Below the pieces are notes generated by a model. The model searched no databases. It was not told the origin of the DNA and worked only from the letters and a program-made list of their open reading frames with translations. From JAENWD01 sp963837165 (GTDB lineage Bacteria; Acidobacteriota; Vicinamibacteria; Vicinamibacterales; JAENWD01): a stretch of 64,000 nt of DNA. The stretch spans positions 561,660 through 625,659 of the forward strand of contig CAWIMD010000001.1 in NCBI GenBank assembly GCA_963837165.1. The letters are read 5' to 3'. Numbering within the stretch: the first letter of the stretch is position 1; every line of letters begins with the position of its first letter. This document shows, in pieces, positions 35,018 through 44,081 of this stretch. Position numbers and translations under genes: made by a program.

Positions 35018-36433
35018 GACCGGCAGCTCCCATCCCTTGCGGTACGTCCCCTCGAGCCAGGGTTCGGTCTGCGAGTTGTTGGTCGTGCGCATGGCCTCCG
35101 CGTCCCACGTCAGCACCTTCCGCGTCCGCAGGGCGAGGCTGCCGAGCAGCATGCACTCGGTGAGGCGCGCGCCGTATTCGAAGTTGCTGCACGCGGGCGT
35201 GCCGCCCTTGCAGGCCTGCAGCCAGTCGGCGTGATGCCCCGCCACGCGCGGGATCGTCTTGGGCGGCCGCGTGTAGCTGCGGTGCAGCTCGAGCGGCAGC
35301 AGGCGCGGCATGCCCGACCAGCCTGGGCAGGTGAGGTACCCCTTCTCGCCCACGAGCAGGAGCCCGTTCCCGTCGTCCCCGAGCCGTTGCCGCGGGTCGT
35401 CCGGATCGACGCCGAGGGGCGCGGGCGGCATGAGGCCGTTGTCGTACCAGTGAAAGGTGAGCGGGCCCCGGTCGCCCTTCGCGCCGAACCGGTAGGTCAC
35501 GTACGCGGCGGTCCTGACCGAGTCGGGATCGAGGAACTGCGCGCTCGCCTCCACGGTCTCGGGCGCGTCCAGACCCAGCGCGTTGAACGCCGGGTCGATG
35601 TGGTGGATGCCCATGTCGGGCATGGTGCCGTTGCCGAAGTCCCAGACGTAACGCCAGCTGGCCGGCGCAAGCACGCCGTCCCAGGGCCGCTCGGCGCGCG
35701 GGCCGAGCCACAGGTCCCAGTTCAGGCCCGCCGGCTTGGTCTCGGGCCCGCGCGGGCTGAATGGCTGGCCCGAGGGACCGGGACCGCCGGACCAGGCGTG
35801 CACCTCGCGCACAGCGCCGATGGCGCCGTCCTGCAGCCACTCCACGGTCTCGCGATGCCCTTCGCCCGAGCGCCCCTGGTTGCCCATCTGCGTGGCGACG
35901 CCCGTCTCCTTCGCGACGCGCGCGACGAGCCGTGCCTCGCGGATGTTGTGCGTGAGCGGCTTCTCGCAGTAGACGTGCTTGCCGGCCTTCATCGCGGTGA
36001 TCGTCACGTAGGCGTGCAGGTGATCGGGCGTGGCGATGAGGACGGCGTCGATCGCCGGCTCCTTCTCGAGCATGACCCGGAAGTCCTCGTACACGGCGCA
36101 GGAGTGGTTGGGCGTCTTCGTCGCGTAGTGCTCCTCGACGAGCGCCTTGCCCGGGCCACGGCCCGACTTGCCGCCGTAGTACCACTTCGACAGGTCCCAT
36201 TCCTCAGCGGGGTCGGCCAGGGCGATGACCTGGCAGTCGTCCTCCTGGAAGAGCGCGCGCGCGTTGTGCAGGCCCTGCCCCCCGGCCCCGATGATGGCCA
36301 CGTTCACCTTGTCGCTCGGGGCGACGAAGTGCGGTCCGCCCAGGACGTGGCGCGGGACGATGGTGAGCGCGGCGGCGGCAGAGGCGGTGGTGGCGAGGAA
36401 ATGTCGGCGCGTGGTGGTGTGTGTGTGGTCCAT
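35015..36433 (-). CDS. Tat-exported Gfo/Idh/MocA family oxidoreductase
   Basis: A 472-residue protein with a twin-arginine signal (TTRRHFLATTASAAAALTI). The NAD(P) fingerprint is VNVAIIGAGGQGLHNARALF, the second is VYCEKPLTHNIREARLVAR with the canonical EKP, and the C-terminal domain contains WDLWLGPRAERPWDG and MGIHHIDPAFNALGLDAPE. This longer type is common in planctomycetes and acidobacteria and is linked to sugar and sugar-acid oxidation in the periplasm. The start at 36433 has the Tat signal immediately after it. Its stop lies in the REP-like cluster (35015-35017), so the C-terminal end could have been changed by the repeat. Confidence 0.9.
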   Translation of the reverse strand: MDHTHTTTRRHFLATTASAAAALTIVPRHVLGGPHFVAPSDKVNVAIIGAGGQGLHNARALFQEDDCQVIALADPAEEWDLSKWYYGGKSGRGPGKALVEEHYATKTPNHSCAVYEDFRVMLEKEPAIDAVLIATPDHLHAYVTITAMKAGKHVYCEKPLTHNIREARLVARVAKETGVATQMGNQGRSGEGHRETVEWLQDGAIGAVREVHAWSGGPGPSGQPFSPRGPETKPAGLNWDLWLGPRAERPWDGVLAPASWRYVWDFGNGTMPDMGIHHIDPAFNALGLDAPETVEASAQFLDPDSVRTAAYVTYRFGAKGDRGPLTFHWYDNGLMPPAPLGVDPDDPRQRLGDDGNGLLLVGEKGYLTCPGWSGMPRLLPLELHRSYTRPPKTIPRVAGHHADWLQACKGGTPACSNFEYGARLTECMLLGSLALRTRKVLTWDAEAMRTTNNSQTEPWLEGTYRKGWELPV

Positions 36434-36526
36434 GATGGCGATCCTGTGCCCGCGTGGAAGCTCAGCACGCGCATCATACCGAATCGCGCCCCGCGCTACA
36501 CTTCGATATTCGGGGAGGAGCCCGCC

Positions 36527-37519
36527 ATGGAAGAACGCCAGCTTGGAACGAGCGGCCTGGAGGTCGGCGCCATCGGGCTCGGCCTGATGGGCATGAGCCA
36601 GTCGTACGGCACGGCCGAGGAGCGCGACGAGCGCGAGTCGATTGCCACGATTCACCGGGCGCTCGAGCTCGGCGTGAACTTCCTCGACACCGCCGAGGTG
36701 TACGGACCGTTCTCGAACGAGGAGCTGCTGGGCCGCGCCCTGCGGGACAGGCGCGACCGCGCGATCGTCGCGACGAAGTTCGGCTTCCGGATCGAGAACG
36801 GCGTCATGGCGGGCCTGGACAGCCGGCCCGCGCACATCCGTGCGACCGTCGAGGGCTCGCTCGGCCGGCTCGGCACCGATCACATCGACCTGCTCTACCA
36901 GCACCGCGTGGATCCGGCGGTCCCCATCGAGGACGTGGTCGGGACGATGGCGGAGCTCGTACGTGAGGGCAAGGTGCGGTTTCTGGGCCTGTCCGAGGCC
37001 GGTGAGCACACCATCCGCCGCGCGCACCGTGTGCACCCGATCTCGGCGCTCCAGAGCGAGTACTCGCTGTGGGAGCGCAACCTCGAGCCGCGCATCATCC
37101 CGCTGCTGCGCGAGCTCGGCATCGGGCTGGTCGCGTTCTCGCCGCTCGGCCGCGGGTTCCTGACCGGCGCCGTGCGGCGCGCCGAAGAGTACCCGGAAGG
37201 CGACTACCGCCGGAACGATCCGCGGTATCAGGGAGAGAACTTCGACGCCAACGTGCAGGCGGCGGCCGCGGTGCGGGAGCTCGCGACGCGCAAGGGCATC
37301 ATGCCCGGCCAGGTGGCGCTCGCCTGGCTCCTCTCCAAGGGCGGCGACATCGTCCCGATCCCGGGCACGAAGCGCCGGAGGTATCTCGAGGAGAACGTCG
37401 CGGCGGCGGACGTGTCGCTCGAGACGTCGGAGATGGCCGAGCTCGACGCGGCGCTCACGCCGGAGAAGGTGGCGGGTCCGCGCTACAGCGCGAGAATGAT
37501 GGCGCAGGTGGACCGCTAG
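36527..37519 (+). CDS. Aldo/keto reductase
   Basis: A 330-residue NADPH-dependent aldo/keto reductase of the YajO/perakine reductase type. Catalytic tetrad residues are at D54, Y59 (NFLDTAEVYG), K84 (VATKFGF) and H119 (LLYQHRVDP). NADP-binding residues are in the C-terminal PIPGTKRRRYLEEN. It reduces aldehydes or ketones. GGGGAGGAG lies 7-8 bases before the ATG. Divergent from the Gfo/Idh/MocA gene (93 bases apart), with which it might share regulation. The next gene, the kinase, starts 37 bases after its stop. Confidence 0.92.
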   Translation: MEERQLGTSGLEVGAIGLGLMGMSQSYGTAEERDERESIATIHRALELGVNFLDTAEVYGPFSNEELLGRALRDRRDRAIVATKFGFRIENGVMAGLDSRPAHIRATVEGSLGRLGTDHIDLLYQHRVDPAVPIEDVVGTMAELVREGKVRFLGLSEAGEHTIRRAHRVHPISALQSEYSLWERNLEPRIIPLLRELGIGLVAFSPLGRGFLTGAVRRAEEYPEGDYRRNDPRYQGENFDANVQAAAAVRELATRKGIMPGQVALAWLLSKGGDIVPIPGTKRRRYLEENVAAADVSLETSEMAELDAALTPEKVAGPRYSARMMAQVDR

Positions 37520-37556
37520 GGTCCGTGGCATCACGCCGGTATACTCACCGGGCCAC

Positions 37557-40206
37557 GTGCCCCTGACTCCAGGCACCCGCCTCGGCTCCTACGAAGTCAC
37601 GGCCCAGATCGGCGCCGGGGGAATGGGCGAGGTGTATCGGGCGACCGATACCCATCTGAAACGGGCCGTGGCCGTCAAGGTGCTCCCCGCCGCGGTGGCG
37701 GGGGACGCGGATCGCCTCGCGCGATTTCAGCGCGAGGCCGAAGTCCTCGCCGCGCTGAACCATCCGAATATCGCCGCCATTTACGGCCTCGAGAAGACCG
37801 CGCACCTCACCGCACTGGTGATGGAGCTGGTCGAGGGCGACGACCTCTCCGAACGCATCGCCCGGGGGGCGATCCCGGTCGCCGAGGTCCTGCCTATCGC
37901 GAAACAACTCGCCGACGCGCTCGAAGCCGCGCACGAGCAGGGCATCATCCATCGCGACCTGAAGCCCGCGAACATCAAGCTGCGCGCCGACGGGACGGTC
38001 AAGGTGCTCGACTTCGGTCTCGCCAAGGCCCTGGCGCCCGCGGCGGCCGGCGCAACGGCCGACATGATGAACTCGCCGACCTTGACGACCCCCGCGATGA
38101 CCGCGCTGGGGATGATCCTGGGTACGGCGGCCTACATGGCGCCGGAGCAGGCGCGCGGACGCGCCGTCGACAGGCGCGCCGACATCTGGGCGTTCGGGGC
38201 GGTGCTGTTCGAGATGCTGACGGCCCGGCGCGCGTTTCCGGGGGACGACCTCTCCATGACGCTCGCCGCGGTCATGATGAAGGAACCGGCGTGGGAGGCC
38301 CTGCCGCCGGCCACGCCCGCCTCCGTCCGGCACCTGTTGCGCGGCTGCCTGGTCAAGGACCCGCGCCAGCGGATCCGGGACATGGGCGACGTGCGCCTGG
38401 CCCTGGACGGCCCGGCTGACCCCGCGCCGGTTCCCGACCGCCGGACCCCGCGCCCGCTGCTGTGGGCACTCGCCGCGACCGCGATCGCGTCGCTGGCGCT
38501 TGCGGCATCTGCCCTGTGGAGGCAGCCTCCGGGCGTGCAGCAGCCCAGCGTCCGGTTCACGATTCCGCTGCCGGCGGATCAGGAAATCACCTCGTCGCCG
38601 GCCATCACGCGCGACGGCCGGACGATCGCCTACGTGACGCAGCAGGGAACCGATGACGCGCAGCTCTACCTGCGCGATCTGAATGCCTTCGAGGCCCGCG
38701 CGGTCGCCGGGTCGAGCGGAGCGCGGCAGCCGTTCTTCTCGCCCGATGGCCGGTGGATCGCGTTCTTCGCGCAGGGACAGCTTCAGAAGGTCGAAGTCCG
38801 CGGAGGGGCTCCGGTCCGGCTGGCCGAGGCCACCTACCCGTTCGGCGGGACGTGGAACGACGACAACACCCTCATCTACACGACGTCGCTCGGCTCGGGA
38901 CTCCTGCGGATTCCCGCAGGCGGCGGCTCGCCCGAATCCCTGACGAAGCCCGACGGCGCGGCCCGCGGATACGCGCACGTGTTCCCGCAGGCGCTTCCCG
39001 GAGGCCGCAGCGTTCTGTTCACGATCTGGGGACAGCATCAAGGCGGCGCCGTGCTCTCGCTCGATTCAGGGCAATGGCAAACGGTCGTCCCGGTGGTGGG
39101 ATTCCCCGTCGCGACGTTCCAGGCGACCGGCGGGTCGTCGGGGCGCCTTCTGATCATCGATCGCGGTGCGGGCATCAGGGCCGCGCCATTCGACGTCGCC
39201 CATCCCGCACCGACCAGCGCCGACACGTCGGTCCTTGCCAACGTGTACTACGAGGTGGAAACGGAGAGCCGTGGCTGGCTGGCCGTCTCGAACACCGGGA
39301 CGGCCGTGTATGCGACCGGTAATCCGTCCAGGACGTCGCTGGTGTGGGTCGATCGGGAGGGGAAGACCGAATCGCTTGGCATCGGTCAGGACGTGTATCG
39401 GGAGGCCAGCCTGTCACCCGACGGACGCAAGGCGGTCGTCAGGCACGGCGCCGACCTGTGGGTGCACGACGTGGAACGCGGCACCCGCACGCCACTGACG
39501 TCGGGCAACGGCAGCAATCTCCTGCCCTTGTGGAGCCACGACGGCACCGAGATCGTCTTCGCGTCGAATCGCGGAGGCGACTGGGACATCTACGCGCAGC
39601 CCGCCGACGCATCGCGGCCGGCGGAACCGCGGCTCAAACAGCCGCACGACCAGTTCCCGCTCTCGATGCTGTCCGACGGGACGCTCCTCTATACGGAAAT
39701 CGATCCCAGCCACCGGCCGGGACCTCTGGATCCTGTCGCCGGGCGGAAAGACCTCGCCATTGCGGGTCACTCCCTTCAACGAGACGGCCGGCCAGTTCTC
39801 GCCGGGCCCCGGCGACGGGCCGCGCTTTCTCGCGTACTCGTCCGACGAGTCGGGGCAGACCGAGGTCTACGTGCAGTTGTATCCGGGGGGAGCGCACAGG
39901 GTCGCGGTCTCGACAGGCGGCGGCATGCTGCCCGTGTGGTCGCCGGACGGCAGAGAGCTGTTCTACGTGACCGGGAGCGCGCTGGTGGCCGTGACCATGC
40001 GCCCGGACGGCTCGTTCGGCGCTCCGCGCCGACTGTTCGAGCGATCGAGCTTTCTCTTCAACCACCGGTTCCACAGCTACAGCGTCTCGCCTGACGGCAA
40101 GCGGTTCCTCATGATCCGGCGTGATCCGGGATCGGTACCGCGTCAGCTCGATGTGATTCTCAACTGGTCCGGCGATGCCGGGGAGCCGCTCTCCACTCGT
40201 CCGTAA
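37557..40206 (+). CDS. Ser/Thr protein kinase with TolB/PD40 repeats, single frameshift near 3' end
   Basis: Receptor-type kinase fused to a periplasmic beta-propeller. Kinase domain residues 12-275: glycine loop GAGGMGEVY (19-27), K41, HRDLKPAN with D134, DFG at 152-154, and APE. One membrane helix (LLWALAATAIASLALAAS) follows at about 300-320, and then TolB/PD40-type repeats such as GARQPFFSPDGRWIAFF, REASLSPDGRKAVVRHG and LPLWSHDGTEIVFASN. The frame changes at about 39715: DPSHRPG ends one frame and GRDLWILSPGGKTSP resumes in the next, running to the stop at 40206. It starts with GTG (37557). This layout is common in Acidobacteria. An assembly indel is the simplest explanation of the shift. 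Confidence 0.85.
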
Positions 40207-40271
40207 GGCCTGGCGCGCCCGGCTCGCCGTGCCGGCGCGGAGCTTGCCGCCTGAGCGTATACTCTCAATCC

Positions 40272-40294
40272 GCCGGCGCCCGGACAGCGCCGGC
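40272..40294. promoter_or_regulatory. Stem-loop in the leader of the 40317 gene
   Basis: A perfect 8-bp stem (GCCGGCGC / GCGCCGGC) with a 7-base loop lies 22 bases before the ATG and ahead of the ribosome site GAGAGGA. It could mask or protect the leader, or terminate read-through from the kinase gene. There is no T-run. Confidence 0.35.
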
Positions 40295-40316
40295 CCATTC
40301 TCGCCGAGAGGACATC

Positions 40317-40673
40317 ATGAAGAGACTCGCGCTCGCGCTCGCCGCCGTTGCCCTGACCGCCGTCACTGCCTCTGCCGCCGATGTGGCTGGCACCTGGAAC
40401 ATCGACGGCGACGTCGTCGGCAACCCCGTCAAGTTCACGACCGTGTGGACGCAGGACGGCGAGGCGCTGTCCGGCACGGCCGTGCTCGAAGGCAAGGACG
40501 TGCCCATCACCGGGACCGTGAAGGACAAGGCGGTCACCTTCGAGTACGACACCGACCATGAGGGCACGACGTACCATCTGGTCTTCACCGGCACGCTCGA
40601 GGAGGACGGCACGATCAAGGGCTCGATCGCGGTAGCCGGCGTCGACGGCACGTTCACCGCGACGAAGCAGTAG
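40317..40673 (+). CDS. Small secreted beta-rich protein, function unknown
   Basis: A 118-residue exported protein. Signal peptide MKRLALALAAVALTAVTASA with cleavage before ADVAGTWN; the mature part is a set of alternating beta strands with the pattern GTWNIDG, TTVWTQDGEALSGTAVLEG, TFEYDTDHEG and GTLEEDGTIKGSIAV, which resembles small lipocalin-like beta barrels. No cysteines. The ribosome site GAGAGGA precedes the ATG. It is a solitary gene between the kinase and the VWFA gene. No function can be assigned. Confidence 0.75.
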   Translation: MKRLALALAAVALTAVTASAADVAGTWNIDGDVVGNPVKFTTVWTQDGEALSGTAVLEGKDVPITGTVKDKAVTFEYDTDHEGTTYHLVFTGTLEEDGTIKGSIAVAGVDGTFTATKQ

Positions 40674-40787
40674 GCCAACGGAGGATGCGGCGGTTCTCCG
40701 GCCGCCGGGTTCCTGTCGCCTGGTCCCTGTCGCTGGGATCCGTGCTGTGGTAGCGTAGCCGCGCCAGCGTCGGCGCGGTGAAGCTCC

Positions 40788-42713
40788 ATGGCACAGCTTG
40801 CGACGATCGCGTCCGTCCTCCTCACCTTCGTCACGGCCGCAGGCGCCAGCGCTCGCCAGCAGCCCACGTTCTCGAGCGGCATCAACCTGCTTCGACTCGA
40901 CGTACGCGTCGTTGCCGGCGACGGGACGCCCGTAGCGGGCCTTCTGGCAGACGACTTCGAGGTTCTCGTCAACGGCCAGCCCTGCCCGGTCCGTACCCTG
41001 CAGTTCCTTGACTTCACGGCTGGCGCGCGGGCATCAACGGAAGACCCGTCCCCCGATCTGTCCACCAACATCTCTCTGAGGCCCGGCCGCCTGACGGTGA
41101 TCGCCATCGACGAGGACAGCCTTCCGCAGAACAGCCGGCCACTCATGGAGACGCTGGCCGAGTACGTGAAAGCGCTCGGGCCCAGCGACCGGACGGCGAT
41201 CGTGGCGTTGCCGCCGCCAGGCATCTGGCAGGACTTCACGAACGACGCCGGGGATCTTCGTAACGTGCTGCTCCGCGTATCGTCACGCACGGCGGTGGAC
41301 AACGGCCGGACTCTCGCTGGCGCCGGCTTGGAGGGCGGTGGGCAGATGCTGAGCGGGGGCAGCGTGTTCGTGGACCGGGGCGAAGTGGCCGATCCCCGCC
41401 AGCGCCGGCGAACGCCGCTCGCCTCGGACGAACGCAGCACGGGGTTCGGCGAGTCGCAGCTGCCGACGCTGCACGCCACGGATCTGATTCACGCCCTCGA
41501 GAACCTGGCGCGCGGACTCGCCGAGGTTGACGGCCCCAAGACGCTGTTGCTGGTCTCGTCGAAGGTGCCACCTGGCGTGCAGCTCGACGACTACCGGGCG
41601 TTCGCCCGCACGGCCGCAAGGGCACGGCTCACCATCTACGTGCTCAAGCCGCACGTGTTCGCGGCATCGGCAACAGGCAACGTGTCGCAGATTACCGAGC
41701 CGCTCGCGCCGACCGAGGGGCTCGACACCCTCGCGGCGACGACCGGCGGCGTCGTCCTGAACGCGGTCGCGCGCGGGGTCGGCATGATGCAGCTGATTGG
41801 CCGCGAGACCAGCGGCAGCTACGTGCTTGGTGTGGAGCCCCCGCCGGAACTTCCCGGTAACGAGCCGCTCGAAGTCACGGTGCACGTCAGTCGACCGGGT
41901 CTGACGATTCGCAGTCCCAAGATCCTGATTCCGCCCTCGTCTGGCGCGTCGACGCGCGCGCAAACGGCGGGTGCCTTGAAGACCCGCATCATTGACCTGC
42001 TGCGGCAGCCGCGTGTCGCCACCGACGTGCCGCTGAGGGTGAGCTCCTACTGCACGGCCGGCGCCGAACCCGGAACCCTGAAGACCGTGATCGTCGCCGA
42101 GCTCCAGGAGTCGGGTCGGGACGCAGGCAAGCTAACGTGGGGATTCGAGATCCGCGGCGGCGATCGCGTTGCCGGTGGGGCGTACAACCTGACAAAGGCA
42201 GGGGACCCTGAGGCCAGCCGCCAGGTCCTCTTCGCCGCGACGCAGCTCGCACCGGGCAGCTACTCGCTGCGGCTGGCGACACTGGATACGGCAGGCCGCC
42301 GGGCCAGCGTCGAGCATTCGCTGGAGGTCGGCTTGTTTCGCGCGGGCGACCTGCACGTCAGCGATCTCTTCGTCGGGCGGGTGGTCGATGGCCACTTCCA
42401 GCCCCGCATCACCATCGACCCCGGCGCTGAACAACTCGCGGCCTTTCTGGAGGTGTATCGGACCGGCGCGGCGCCGAGCGGCCCGGTGAGCGTCGAATTC
42501 ACCCTGCGCGGGCGCGACGGAGCGAGCCGGAGCGCGACGCGCGCGCCGGTCAGGCTGGTGCAGGGAGAGCCGACGACGGTCGTGCAGGCCGTGCTTCCGC
42601 TGGCGCACACGGGTCCGGGGCTCTACGACGTCGTGGCGACCCTCCTCGATGGCACGGCGCCGATCGCGTCGGTCGAGCGGCATGTCGTCCTGGCCGGCAC
42701 GACGGGCCGATAG
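40788..42713 (+). CDS. Exported VWFA-related protein (acidobacterial type)
   Basis: A 641-residue exported protein. After a signal peptide (MAQLATIASVLLTFVTAAGASA), residues 30-350 match the VWFA-related domain found repeatedly in Acidobacteria: INLLRLDVRVVAGDGTPVAG, LLADDFEVLVNGQPC, LTVIAIDEDSLP (in place of the first MIDAS loop), ALGPSDRTAIVAL and LDTLAATTGGVVL. The C-terminal 270 residues are beta-rich, probably immunoglobulin-like. The MIDAS is imperfect: DEDS takes the place of DxSxS. It may work in adhesion or protein assembly at the surface. No operon partner is evident. Confidence 0.8.
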   Translation: MAQLATIASVLLTFVTAAGASARQQPTFSSGINLLRLDVRVVAGDGTPVAGLLADDFEVLVNGQPCPVRTLQFLDFTAGARASTEDPSPDLSTNISLRPGRLTVIAIDEDSLPQNSRPLMETLAEYVKALGPSDRTAIVALPPPGIWQDFTNDAGDLRNVLLRVSSRTAVDNGRTLAGAGLEGGGQMLSGGSVFVDRGEVADPRQRRRTPLASDERSTGFGESQLPTLHATDLIHALENLARGLAEVDGPKTLLLVSSKVPPGVQLDDYRAFARTAARARLTIYVLKPHVFAASATGNVSQITEPLAPTEGLDTLAATTGGVVLNAVARGVGMMQLIGRETSGSYVLGVEPPPELPGNEPLEVTVHVSRPGLTIRSPKILIPPSSGASTRAQTAGALKTRIIDLLRQPRVATDVPLRVSSYCTAGAEPGTLKTVIVAELQESGRDAGKLTWGFEIRGGDRVAGGAYNLTKAGDPEASRQVLFAATQLAPGSYSLRLATLDTAGRRASVEHSLEVGLFRAGDLHVSDLFVGRVVDGHFQPRITIDPGAEQLAAFLEVYRTGAAPSGPVSVEFTLRGRDGASRSATRAPVRLVQGEPTTVVQAVLPLAHTGPGLYDVVATLLDGTAPIASVERHVVLAGTTGR

Positions 42714-42735
42714 CGGGAGTCGGCCTGGCGGCCTG

Positions 42736-43329
42736 CTACTCGGCTCGGAGGGTGACCGCCGGATCGAGGCGGGCCGCCCGCCGTGCCGGCGCGTAGCTCG
42801 CCGCCATCGTCGCCAGCAGCAGGACGGCCGCCGAGGCGACGTACGTCGGCGGGTCGTCGGGGGCGATGCCGAACAGCAGCGCGCCGAGCAGGCGGCTGCC
42901 CGCCCACGCCGCGGCAGCGCCCACGGCGATGCCCCAAGCCGCCAGCGACAGGCTCTCACCGAGCACCAGGCCGACGATGTCGCGGCAGGTCGCGCCCAGG
43001 GCCACGCGCACGCCGAGCTCCGCCGTCCGGCGCGACACCGAGTACGCGACGATGCCGTAGAGGCCCGTGGCGGCGATGAGCAGCCCGAGCCCGGCGAATG
43101 CCGCGACCAGCCCCGTCCGCACCCGAGCCGGGGCCGTGGCCGTTGAGAGGATCGTCGGGAGCGGCGTCACCGCGGTCACCGCCACGGTGGGATCGACCGA
43201 CGCGACGACGGGCCGGAGCGTGGAGCGCAGGTCCACGTCGCCTGACGTGCGGGCGACCAGGAACGTCGAGAGCCACGGCGCCTGCGCCAGCGACCAGTAG
43301 ACCTGTGCTTCTTGACCTTGTACCCACAT
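42736..43329 (-). pseudogene. ADOP/MacB-FtsX-type permease, C-terminal fragment
   Basis: Only the last 200 residues of a large fused permease remain: LLIAATGLYGIVAYSVSRRT, ELGVRVALGA, and the C-terminal ASYAPARRAARLDPAVTLRAE. The normal protein has about 800-880 residues; the first 600 are missing. The first codons at 43329 do not carry a ribosome site, and a plus-strand gene begins at 43383, so the 5' part was lost, perhaps when that gene arrived. Confidence 0.8.
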
Positions 43330-43382
43330 TGCGTTCAGGCTTCAATGGCAATTCCGACTGATACCCTCGCGAGAGAGCAGAG

Positions 43383-43715
43383 ATGACGGTTCCAAATGCC
43401 AATCGCGCGATCATTGCAGCCGATAAGCTCACGGCGTATCTGCTGAACATGTCGCACAAGCGGGGTGCCGCAAAGGCGAGGTTGTTGCTCAGTCTGGGAT
43501 ATCGATCCGACGCTGCACACGTCCTCGAGTCGGATCTGCGGGCTCAGCACCTTTCGCTCGAGGTCACACGCACCCATGAGAACGCGTACGGCGTCGTGTA
43601 TGAAATAGTGGGACCGATCAAGGCGCCCAACGGCAGCCGTGTCCAGTTTTGTTCCGTCTGGCAGATTGACACTGGCACCGATGTGCCGCGATTTATTACC
43701 ATGTACCCGAGGTAG
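43383..43715 (+). CDS. DUF6883-type small protein
   Basis: A 110-residue protein with the DUF6883 pattern: VPNANRAIIAADKLTAYLLN, HKRGAAKARLL and a C-terminal VWQIDTGTDVPRFITMYPR. Proteins of this type occur as free proteins or as C-terminal domains of polymorphic toxins and are considered toxin-related; this is recalled, not searched. The base composition is lower in GC than the surrounding genes. The stop is followed after 3 bases by a GTG start of the DUF4926 gene, so both are one transcription unit. It lies beside a truncated permease gene and may have been inserted. Confidence 0.7.
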   Translation: MTVPNANRAIIAADKLTAYLLNMSHKRGAAKARLLLSLGYRSDAAHVLESDLRAQHLSLEVTRTHENAYGVVYEIVGPIKAPNGSRVQFCSVWQIDTGTDVPRFITMYPR

Positions 43716-43718
43716 AAC

Positions 43719-43961
43719 GTGGCGTTCGAAATGTACGGCGACGTGATCTTGACTCGCGATGTCCCTGAGAGCGGCTTGCGCGCCGGCGACGTTGGCACGG
43801 TCGTAGAGCGCCATGCCGTCGCTGGGGCAAGCGAGGACGGCTACTCGGTCGAGTTCTTCGACATGACCGGCAACACCGTGGGAGTGGTTACCTTGCCCGC
43901 GAGCGCCCTGCGCCTGCCCACGACAGCCGATCGTCCCGCAGCCCGAGCGCTCAGCGCCTAG
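43719..43961 (+). CDS. DUF4926-type small protein
   Basis: An 80-residue protein recognised by YGDVILTRDVPESGLRAGDV followed by GTVVERH and YSVEFFDMTGNTVGVVTL. Starts at GTG 43719 with GAGG 6 bases upstream; an in-frame ATG at 43731 would shorten it by 4 residues. DUF4926 genes often sit next to DUF6883 genes, as here, so the two may form a toxin and immunity or antitoxin pair. No catalytic residues are evident. The fold is probably a small beta barrel of SH3 type. Confidence 0.7.
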   Translation: MAFEMYGDVILTRDVPESGLRAGDVGTVVERHAVAGASEDGYSVEFFDMTGNTVGVVTLPASALRLPTTADRPAARALSA

Positions 43962-44081
43962 CCCTCGGTCTTGTGTCAATCCCTGGCCGCTGACGCGTGA
44001 TGCATGGCAGCAGGTGAGCCAGCATCGTGATGTTCGAGTCACCGCGTCTGCCCCGAACGGCAACTGCTGTTTCTCGTGACT

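Noticed and set aside
34958..36526. Long in-frame extension of the aldo/keto reductase to the left
   Set aside because: The open frame of about 520 codons before 36527 is antisense to the Gfo/Idh/MocA gene, has no ribosome site and gives Arg-rich sequence without domains. The ATG at 36527 with GGGGAGGAG is the real start.
40244..40263. Promoter TTGCCG/TATACT before the 40317 gene
   Set aside because: The two hexamers are only 8 bases apart; no -35 at a normal distance is present. The TATACT may still be a -10 but is not supported.
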